Shown here: positions 7,783 through 14,409 of the stretch, one piece after another
Position numbering within the stretch: position 1 is the first letter of the stretch
How the letters are laid out: every line of letters starts with the position of its first letter
DNA from: an uncultured Pelagibacteraceae bacterium
Lineage (GTDB): Bacteria > Pseudomonadota > Alphaproteobacteria > Pelagibacterales > Pelagibacteraceae
DNA: 64,000 bases
Direction: 5' to 3'
Assembly: GCA_902555185.1 (NCBI GenBank)
Contig: CACDSA010000001.1
Location: 47,313 to 111,312, forward strand
Notes under the pieces: model-generated
What the model saw: the letters and a program-made list of their open reading frames with translations, nothing else
The model's database searches: none
Told to the model about the DNA's origin: nothing
Made by a program: the position numbers and the translations under genes

Positions 7783-9204
7783 CTACGCAGATGAATAAAA
7801 TTTTTCTAAATCTTCAACGTACGCGTTAATATCATCTAATATTTTTAGTTTTTCTGGTTGGTTTTCTTTTTCAAATTTGGCTCTTAAAGTGTCTATCTCT
7901 GAATAAGTTCTAGGTATTGTATTCCAGTTTTCATTATTAGTGCTTAAAAGTTTTTTTGAGATGTCTTTATGAATTAAATTAAAGTCAGATTTAGATAAAA
8001 TCTCAGGTTTTTCCATGTAAAGAAGTTTTTTTCCAAAGTATTGTAACCTCTCATCTTTAAATTTAGAGATAACCTGAAGTTTTTTATTCCAATCAACACT
8101 ATGAAACTCTGGCATTATCTTATTATCCTCTATTGAGGTAAATTTAACGTAAATACTTTCCTCATTGTATAAATCCTCTTGTGATTTTGTTTGTTCTTTT
8201 TCATCAATTTCAGATCGTTTAACTGAAGTGATTTTTTCCGCAAAACCTTTGTTATCTTTTATCATTTTAGCTCTTTCCTCTAATTTTTTTATTCCAATAA
8301 GTTTGTACTCATCAAATTGATTTCCATACGAAGGATTCATGATAACTGGATGTTTATTGTGTCTAACAGTTCTAATAAATTTTGGCTGCTTTTTCATCGC
8401 TGCGGTTAATTCTGATATTGGCATGTCTAAATAAGGAGAAGGATCATGTCTTAAATCAAAACATAATGGCCATTGATATTGAGGATGCTGACAAATAAAT
8501 GTTTGAACATATGGTCTGCTTCTTCCATAAAAATATTCATTCGTACAAAAAAGTAATTCTTTTTTTATTAGCTCTAAAGACTGATTTTTATCCATAGTTA
8601 ACATGCTTGCTTTCCAAACATTTGGAGCTTTTTTTGAAATTAATTTTGCTATTCCAATAGTTGCTATCACATCGCCAATTGCGCTATGTGCATCTCCATG
8701 TTCAATTCCGTTCAAAGGTGCCATTTGATCTAATTTGTAAACATCATTTCCTTTTTCATTTACAGAATTTTTAAGTGTATTTGGGTAATATAAGTTAGCG
8801 GCTCTTGCTAAACTTAAGATGTCTCCTCTAGTATTTCCGTTTGTGCTAGTAATGTAAGGATATTCCAATGTTTGAAATAAAGTGCACCTTAAAAATTCCT
8901 CATCAAACTCAATACTATTGAACCCAATATAAGTAGCCTTGCCCCATCTTTTAAGTGTTTCAACAAACTGCCTAATCATTTCATAATGAGAGAGGTTGGA
9001 TTTTTTAAGCATCGAGGGTGAGGTCTTATTCACGATTAGCGCCATGGCTTCTGGAATTATTCCAGGACTTAATCTACACCTAGCATCAAAACGATCTAGT
9101 TCATCTAAATTGTCATTAGTTAATACAGCACCAATTTGAATTATTTGGCCCCAATACTTGTTAGATGAACTGGTCTCAAAATCGTAAAAGACAAAGTTAG
9201 ACAT
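7783..9204 (-). CDS. sbcB: exodeoxyribonuclease I (ExoI, DEDDh 3'-5' exonuclease)
   Basis: The 473-aa protein matches the length of E. coli SbcB. The DEDDh residues are visible: D8-x-E10 in YDFET, D101 in GFNSIEFDEEF, and H173/D178 in DAHSAIGDV. The following RPYVQTFICQHPQYQWPLCFDLRHDP-type region belongs to the ExoI-specific domain. It degrades single-stranded DNA 3' to 5' in recombination and mismatch repair. It starts nine bases after rmuC in the same operon, downstream of the Vsr/GHKL genes, so it may be co-transcribed with them. Confidence 0.9.
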   Translation of the reverse strand: MSNFVFYDFETSSSNKYWGQIIQIGAVLTNDNLDELDRFDARCRLSPGIIPEAMALIVNKTSPSMLKKSNLSHYEMIRQFVETLKRWGKATYIGFNSIEFDEEFLRCTLFQTLEYPYITSTNGNTRGDILSLARAANLYYPNTLKNSVNEKGNDVYKLDQMAPLNGIEHGDAHSAIGDVIATIGIAKLISKKAPNVWKASMLTMDKNQSLELIKKELLFCTNEYFYGRSRPYVQTFICQHPQYQWPLCFDLRHDPSPYLDMPISELTAAMKKQPKFIRTVRHNKHPVIMNPSYGNQFDEYKLIGIKKLEERAKMIKDNKGFAEKITSVKRSEIDEKEQTKSQEDLYNEESIYVKFTSIEDNKIMPEFHSVDWNKKLQVISKFKDERLQYFGKKLLYMEKPEILSKSDFNLIHKDISKKLLSTNNENWNTIPRTYSEIDTLRAKFEKENQPEKLKILDDINAYVEDLEKFYSSA

Positions 9205-9213
9205 AATTTATGT

Positions 9214-10242
9214 TTACTTGAGAACTTTTATCTTTTCTGGATTTTCTTTCAAGGAGTCTGTTACTTGTTCTGGATCTTTTATATTTCCAAGCGTATTCAT
9301 TATAGATCTAGCATCTCTTCCAAAACCGTCGGTTGCAGTCATTGCTTGCTCTAATTTCTTTCTTAAGTCTTTAATCCCGTCAAAATGTTTTTCAAATCTA
9401 GAGCTTATATTTCTTAAATCACTATAGATTTGAGTTGCATGTTGTTGAACTTTTAGTGTTTGAAATCCTAAATGATAAGATTGCAACAAAGCAGATAAAG
9501 TATTAGGACCTGACACTGTAACTTTATATTTTGTTCTAAGCTCTTGTAATAATAGTTCTTTTGTTTTTGGGTCTCTGTAACTGGAAAGTTCTGCAAACAA
9601 ACCTTCTGTGGGCACATACACTATTGCAAAGTCTGTACTTTTTGGTGGGGCAATATATTTTGAGTTCACTGTTTTTGCTTTTAGTCTAAAAGCAGCAGCT
9701 AAATCTTTCCTAGCCTCAGCTTGAGCCTCTTTATCATTTGCGTTATAGGCATCATCAATAGCTTTATATTTTTCAACTGGCCAGTGACTATCGATAGGTA
9801 AAAGAACATCCTGAAGTCTAATAGCAAATTCAACTGTCTCTGAGGTATCATCTTTCATTTTTGCATTAGCGATAAATTGAGAAGCTGGTAATAAATCTTT
9901 TAAAAGAGCTCCTAATCCAAATTCAGCAAGAGTACCGTAACTCTTCACTCCGCTCAAAATTCGAGTAAAATTATCTTGGCTTTTATTTAATTCAGAAACT
10001 TGTTGATTAAATACAGATACTTTTTCATCTACTCGCGTTAAAGCCCCGGTCATATCTTTAGCAACTTCTTTGCTCATATTGCTAAAAGACTGACTAAAAG
10101 TCTCTTTTAGGCCACCTATATCCTCTTTAATTTTTAATAATTCATTATCATCTTCCTTTTTCGGTTGGCTTTTTAATTTTAAGAAAAATAAAATATTTAC
10201 CCCTAATAAAATAACTACTAAAACTAAAACAATTATATCCAT
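9214..10242 (-). CDS. rmuC: DNA recombination protein RmuC
   Basis: This 342-aa protein has an N-terminal membrane segment (about residues 2-21), a coiled-coil region to about residue 95, and then the PD-(D/E)XK-like RmuC core with FAIRLQDVLLPIDSHWPVEKY, FAIVYVPTEGLF and VSGPNTLSALLQSYHLGFQ. RmuC proteins limit certain inversions and are thought to act as nucleases near the membrane. It lies one base after the 101-aa gene and nine bases before sbcB. Confidence 0.9.
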   Translation of the reverse strand: MDIIVLVLVVILLGVNILFFLKLKSQPKKEDDNELLKIKEDIGGLKETFSQSFSNMSKEVAKDMTGALTRVDEKVSVFNQQVSELNKSQDNFTRILSGVKSYGTLAEFGLGALLKDLLPASQFIANAKMKDDTSETVEFAIRLQDVLLPIDSHWPVEKYKAIDDAYNANDKEAQAEARKDLAAAFRLKAKTVNSKYIAPPKSTDFAIVYVPTEGLFAELSSYRDPKTKELLLQELRTKYKVTVSGPNTLSALLQSYHLGFQTLKVQQHATQIYSDLRNISSRFEKHFDGIKDLRKKLEQAMTATDGFGRDARSIMNTLGNIKDPEQVTDSLKENPEKIKVLK

Positions 10243-10243
10243 A

Positions 10244-10549
10244 TTACCCTTCGTATTTTTTTAATTCTGCTTCAAGAACTTCTATTTCTTTTAAAATTTT
10301 ACGACAATTAAATACACCAATCATATATCTTAAATATCTTAAGACATCAGTAGGTAAATTTAAAAGACTAACAAGAATAAAAAGTATTTTTTTATCTCTA
10401 TAGAACTCTTTCTGCACTTTGTTGTGAAAATTAATACTTCTAAGGTATGCATTGGTATCGTTTAAGTAATCTTTAGCGTATTCAAGTCTATTTTGTAAAA
10501 TATAATAAAAATGATCTTTATACATTCTCCTCATCTTAAATTGCTCCAT
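10244..10549 (-). CDS. hypothetical protein, 101 aa, in the Vsr/RmuC operon
   Basis: I do not recognise this family. The protein is basic and aromatic at the N terminus, has a hydrophobic stretch ILFILVSLLNLP (about residues 54-65) that could be a membrane-associated or buried helix, and ends in a charged predicted helix KILKEIEVLEAELKKYE. It overlaps vsr by 14 bases and sits one base ahead of rmuC, so it is very likely translated. Its position between Vsr and RmuC suggests an accessory role in the defence or repair operon, but this is inference only. Confidence 0.6.
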   Translation of the reverse strand: MEQFKMRRMYKDHFYYILQNRLEYAKDYLNDTNAYLRSINFHNKVQKEFYRDKKILFILVSLLNLPTDVLRYLRYMIGVFNCRKILKEIEVLEAELKKYEG

Positions 10550-10904
10550 TAATGATTCGCTCTAGATTTTTAAAAGTTTGTGCTTTAGCTTTTTCATCAT
10601 TAAGCACACATTCCCAAATATTTATAATCTTATATCCTAAAGCTTTTAACTTTTTAGTATTTTCGTAATCTCTGGCTTTATTTTTTTCAAATACACTTAA
10701 CCAATAATTAGTATTTTTTTCAGGAATTCTTGAATGAACACATCCATGATTGTGCCAAAAACATCCATGAATATTAATTATTAGATTATAATCCTTATAG
10801 TAAAAATCAGCTTTATAAGGCAAGTCTTTGACTTGATAAGTATAATTAATTAATTGTTTGTCCAAAAATTCTTTAAATATTTTTTCAGGATTGCTTATTT
10901 TCAT
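10536..10904 (-). CDS. vsr: Vsr-family (very short patch repair) endonuclease
   Basis: The 122-aa protein keeps the full Vsr catalytic and zinc sets: Asp33 (KADF), FWH at 49-51, Asp79 (ARDYEN), the IWEC end, and zinc ligands Cys48, His53, Cys55 and Cys99. It lacks the 20-30 N-terminal residues of E. coli Vsr (156 aa), including the conserved R-x-M/DT-x-E segment. Classical Vsr nicks T:G mismatches arising from deaminated 5-methylcytosine. The local methyltransferase looks like an N4-cytosine enzyme and the next upstream genes are a GHKL ATPase and a winged-helix-like protein, so a restriction role is more likely. The start overlaps the preceding gene by one base. Confidence 0.9.
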   Translation of the reverse strand: MKISNPEKIFKEFLDKQLINYTYQVKDLPYKADFYYKDYNLIINIHGCFWHNHGCVHSRIPEKNTNYWLSVFEKNKARDYENTKKLKALGYKIINIWECVLNDEKAKAQTFKNLERIINGAI

Positions 10905-11590
10905 TAATTTCGGACTGGCTTAGGCCTTTGCTCCTTAATGTAATTTATTTCTGTTTTAAATTTATTTTTAAAAACTTCTTGAGATTCTATTAGTAATTTT
11001 AGCTGCTTATCATTGATTCCGTTTCTATCCCCAATAATAATATTCTTTCTTTTTTCTTTTTTCATTTCTTCTTTTAATTGCTTTAACCAAGTATCTACCT
11101 GACTTATTTTTTCAATGAGATCGGGGTATGTAACTGAATTTGAAATTTTCCAGAATCGACTAACATCGTCAAAATCTAAATCATCTATACTATTATTTTG
11201 TAATATAGTTTTTGTAATTTTATTTTCTAAAAATTCTTTTAATTTGTTTGTTTCTTGTCTTCCTAAATTTATTTTAAATTTTTTGTTATCTTTTTCTCCT
11301 TGATTTAAATTATTTTCTACATGACTTATCCCTGTGCTGCTAATTTTATATTGTTTTTCTCCAATTTTTTTTATGTAACCATTTTTTATCAAGGCAGCGT
11401 TCTGGCCCATGACAAATGTATAAACTTTATTTGAATTAGGATGATTCTTATAACCTGCCAAACAAAAATCTTCGGGGAATTCCTGCCAACTTTTTACAGC
11501 TAAATCTTCAGCTGAAAAAACTTCCTTGTCTTGCAGCATTCTGTATGCTGATATTAAAGCTTTATCAGATTGTGATATTTTAATTTTCAT
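10904..11590 (-). CDS. 228-aa protein with N-terminal winged-helix-like domain
   Basis: No confident family assignment. Residues 1-90 look like a winged helix: FSAEDLAVKSWQEFP, then YTFVMGQNAALIKNGYIKKIGEKQYKISSTG, with the helix-helix-hairpin pattern seen in DNA-binding or subunit-contact domains. The rest is helical and charged, with a predicted coiled coil near KQLKEEMKKEKRKN and a C-terminal basic end. It lies between the GHKL ATPase (11-base overlap) and Vsr (one-base overlap), so it probably forms a functional unit with them, perhaps in target recognition or as an adaptor. This role is inferred. Confidence 0.7.
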   Translation of the reverse strand: MKIKISQSDKALISAYRMLQDKEVFSAEDLAVKSWQEFPEDFCLAGYKNHPNSNKVYTFVMGQNAALIKNGYIKKIGEKQYKISSTGISHVENNLNQGEKDNKKFKINLGRQETNKLKEFLENKITKTILQNNSIDDLDFDDVSRFWKISNSVTYPDLIEKISQVDTWLKQLKEEMKKEKRKNIIIGDRNGINDKQLKLLIESQEVFKNKFKTEINYIKEQRPKPVRN

Positions 11591-13967
11591 CTCTTTTTGT
11601 AAAATCTATGCTTAAAATCTTTTCCATATGTGGCTTCATCAATTGATCAAAATCAACTAGTTGGTTATCAATAAAAGCTAAATACTCTGCAACAGAAGCT
11701 GGTGGTGTTTCATTATTCTTTATGTTTACTCTTGCTAATATTTCTAGCCAATTCATAAGCATATACATTTTAAATTCTTTTGATTTTTCTCCTGCCTGGT
11801 AGTTTTTGCTTAATCCTTTTCTTTTATAAATTTTTGATGCAATCGCAGTTTGTAAATTAATCCACCAAATACCTTTCTCAACATCTTGTAATCTTTGATA
11901 AATCTTTGGATTTTTTTCTTTAAGATAAAAAGGTTTATCAGACCCTTCGATTAAAGGATCGGCATCAATGCCACTTATTAAAACTTTTGGAAAACCACCT
12001 CCTTTTCCTTTTTTTTTATCACTTTTGATAACATCTATTTTCAAATCGTCGCTTTCACAATCATTTGTCATACATTTTATTTTTGTTTCTCCTAAATTTA
12101 ATCCATAAATTTGACCTATACTTGATGTTGCAACTATATCGTTGTCATCAGCTATACATAATAGATAACATCCATTTATTTGTTTACCTGTGTTGTCAAT
12201 TATTTTAGGCATCAAATTTAATTTTGATCCTTCCGGTAGTTTTAATAGTTTTTTTGATAAGGAAATTTTTGAGATTTGAATGACATTTAACTGTACTGTA
12301 TTGGATGAAATTTTTGTTTTTAAATCTTTAGAGGTAACTTTAATTTTAACTGTTCCAGGATTTTTAGAAAATAAGAGATTTAAGGATTTTTCATGTTCTT
12401 CAATTATATTTTCATCAGATATTTCAAAATTTATTGCTGGGTTATTTACTTCATTTTCTTTAACCTGATTCTCTAAACCTTTTTTGTTATAAGATTTAAT
12501 ATTTGGTCTAAAAGTTACTCCTAATCCGCAATAGTCATATGTGAGATTGAGTACAATTTGTTCAACTTTATTTGACTTCTCAGATTTAGGTTTTTTTCTT
12601 CCACCTTCACCACCCGTGCCCTTTCCCGAAACTCCACCTTTGTAAAAATTTTTTATAAAGTTATTTTTTGAGAATAAATCTTCAAGATTTTTATTGAATT
12701 TATTAATTTCTTCTTGAGCTTTTTTTTCCATTGCATCCTGTGCCGATTTATCATGTTCTTGTGCAATTTTATCAAGATGTTCACCTATAAAGCTTTGAAT
12801 AGCTCTAATTTCTTTGCTATCAGAAAATTCTTGCCTTGTTACAGAAGCGTATTTCCATAGTTCATCGTAAAAAAATTCTCCGTATAAATGTTTTGGAAAT
12901 GCACTATATTGAGATGTGCAGTTTCTTGGATGTATGTAACCATAATATTTTTGAATACCTTCTGAAGACTTTCCTCTAAATTTAAATCTATCTTTAAATC
13001 TCGAATTAGACATATCTAATTCGCAAGATTTTATTAGTAAATATTTTTCTTTAGAATTTTTAAGTGAAACCATTTCTTTGGTTGTTCTATCGTATAATTC
13101 ATCAGGTATTGGAATCTTTTTTGGTTCAATGAAATCCTTATGCGGCTTTATAACTTCAGGTTTATGCTCATATATATTGTTAATTTTTTCTTTTATATGT
13201 TCGCCTTCTGAGTAAACATGAAGATCTAATTTTTCTAAAGGTTCTAGTGACTCAGTGTCTCTTAAAAGAGCTTCTAAAAGTTCAGATCTTTTAATATTTT
13301 TTTGGAAACCCTCTGGGTTTTTTCCAATAAAAAAGGTAAAATTCCCATTGTTTTTTTTTAGTTTTGCTTGAGCTGCTTTTGGTAAATCAGAAAATTTAAC
13401 ATTAAATTGTTTTAAAAATTTCTCTAATTTGTTTTTAATTGGATTAGTAACATTTTCTTCATTTTTCATCCACCAACTATTATTTTTTATATCTTTTGTG
13501 GTAACATAGCTTGAAACATAACCGCCCTCATTAAATTTGTTATTAAAGCAACTATGCCACATTCCACTATCAAATAATTTAATCGCATAAATTTTACCTC
13601 CATTTCCATGACCTCCCCAAACATCTTCTTTTTTTACTGTGCTATCTATTGCAGCATTTTGATCATTTAGTTTTTTCATGGTGATCATCCGCTTTCTAGT
13701 CATACCAACAAAATCCAGTAAACCAATTAAACTTGGTGAATTTTTTGTTTTATTTTTAAGTAAAAGAATTACTTCTTTTCCTTCATCCATTTTATTTTCT
13801 CTTATTAGAGCTGAGCCAGAATTTTTAATCAATTCTCTAATTCCTTCGTGGTGGTCATGAAGATTTTGTATTAATAATAAAACTGTTCCCTCGTAAGAAA
13901 TATCTTTTGTTAGGGTGTAGTCTGATTTATTTATGTTATTTCCAGGATTAATATTTATAGTTTCCAT
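11580..13967 (-). CDS. GHKL (HSP90/MutL/gyrase-type) ATPase with bacterial Ig-like domain
   Basis: The 795-aa protein begins with a Bergerat-fold ATPase: motif N as RELIKNSGSA (Glu45, Asn49), the D-x-G-like LLDFVGMT (Asp85), and a glycine-rich lid GGHGNGGK (118-125). Middle sections are helical and charged. Residues 565-650 resemble a BIG2-type Ig-like domain, with the pattern ISLSKKLLKLPEGSKLNL, DNTGKQI, NDIVATSSIGQIYGLNLGETKI, probably preceded by another beta-rich repeat. The C-terminal 140 residues are helical. MutL/MORC-like GHKL ATPases paired with Vsr nucleases and DNA methyltransferases are known in restriction-type systems. No signal peptide is seen, so the Ig-like part is probably cytoplasmic. 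Confidence 0.8.
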   Translation of the reverse strand: METININPGNNINKSDYTLTKDISYEGTVLLLIQNLHDHHEGIRELIKNSGSALIRENKMDEGKEVILLLKNKTKNSPSLIGLLDFVGMTRKRMITMKKLNDQNAAIDSTVKKEDVWGGHGNGGKIYAIKLFDSGMWHSCFNNKFNEGGYVSSYVTTKDIKNNSWWMKNEENVTNPIKNKLEKFLKQFNVKFSDLPKAAQAKLKKNNGNFTFFIGKNPEGFQKNIKRSELLEALLRDTESLEPLEKLDLHVYSEGEHIKEKINNIYEHKPEVIKPHKDFIEPKKIPIPDELYDRTTKEMVSLKNSKEKYLLIKSCELDMSNSRFKDRFKFRGKSSEGIQKYYGYIHPRNCTSQYSAFPKHLYGEFFYDELWKYASVTRQEFSDSKEIRAIQSFIGEHLDKIAQEHDKSAQDAMEKKAQEEINKFNKNLEDLFSKNNFIKNFYKGGVSGKGTGGEGGRKKPKSEKSNKVEQIVLNLTYDYCGLGVTFRPNIKSYNKKGLENQVKENEVNNPAINFEISDENIIEEHEKSLNLLFSKNPGTVKIKVTSKDLKTKISSNTVQLNVIQISKISLSKKLLKLPEGSKLNLMPKIIDNTGKQINGCYLLCIADDNDIVATSSIGQIYGLNLGETKIKCMTNDCESDDLKIDVIKSDKKKGKGGGFPKVLISGIDADPLIEGSDKPFYLKEKNPKIYQRLQDVEKGIWWINLQTAIASKIYKRKGLSKNYQAGEKSKEFKMYMLMNWLEILARVNIKNNETPPASVAEYLAFIDNQLVDFDQLMKPHMEKILSIDFTKRDEN

Positions 13968-14194
13968 GTTTTTTTCTTTTTGCTTTCTTGTGCATTAAGC
14001 TTAGATTTAATTAAGTTTAATTCCTCAGATATATCGTTTAAAATTTTCTTAAATTCACTGCTGTCATAGCTGTAATTGTTTTTATTTGTCATATTCCCAA
14101 CCAATCTGAGATGTTTAAGAACATTGTTGACCCTGATAGGAGCCAAATCTGTAAATCTTTTTCTTTTATTAACATTCTTCTTTTTTTCTTCCAT
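13955..14194 (-). CDS. 79-aa basic protein, first gene of the defence operon
   Basis: The protein starts and ends lysine-rich. A central segment, RVNNVLKHLRLVGNMTNKNNYSYDSSEFKKI in pattern, combines a helix, a polar turn with NKNNY, and a second helix continuing into a coiled-coil-like ISEELNLIKSKL. An AAGGAAG Shine-Dalgarno-like site lies just ahead of the ATG, and its end overlaps the GHKL gene by 13 bases. As the promoter-proximal gene under a region with inverted repeats, it could be a regulator or an assembly factor. I cannot name the family with confidence. Confidence 0.65.
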   Translation of the reverse strand: MEEKKKNVNKRKRFTDLAPIRVNNVLKHLRLVGNMTNKNNYSYDSSEFKKILNDISEELNLIKSKLNAQESKKKKTWKL

Positions 14195-14405
14195 TTCTTC
14201 CTTTCTTAGGCTAACTAATATCGAAAGGAGTAATACATACTAGTTAGCCTTTAATTGCTTAAGCTATGAACAACTTAAAATTAGTAAAAAAAACCAAAAA
14301 TTACCAATTTATGCTGTATTTTACAAATGTATCTTGTAATATACAAATAATCTTTGTTGTTCACATAGCCCTTATATAGTAATATATGGCGAAGTCAACA
14401 AAAAA
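14195..14405. promoter_or_regulatory. divergent control region of the methyltransferase and GHKL/Vsr operon
   Basis: This 211-bp region separates the two divergent units and contains three inverted repeats. AGGCTAACTA (14208-14217) and TAGTTAGCCT (14241-14250) form a perfect 10-bp repeat in the leader of the minus operon. GCTATGAACAAC (14263-14274) recurs inverted as GTTGTTCACATAGC (14356-14369), so the same element precedes each transcript. TATTTTACAA (14317-14326) and TTGTAATATA (14334-14343) form a 9/10 operator-like palindrome between them. A TATAGT (14375-14380) could be the -10 for the methyltransferase. No protein gene of useful length was seen here. Confidence 0.6.
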
Positions 14406-14409
14406 ATGA
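14386..14409 (+). CDS. seven-codon leader ORF coupled to the methyltransferase
   Basis: An ATG at 14386 opens a mini-ORF (MAKSTKK) whose TGA stop overlaps the methyltransferase ATG as ATGA at 14406-14409. No Shine-Dalgarno site precedes either start. If TATAGT at 14375-14380 is the -10 box, transcription would begin at about the mini-ORF ATG, giving a leaderless message whose downstream gene is reached by coupling. This is a possible expression control for the methylase and may also be chance in A-rich DNA. Confidence 0.3.
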   Translation: MAKSTKK

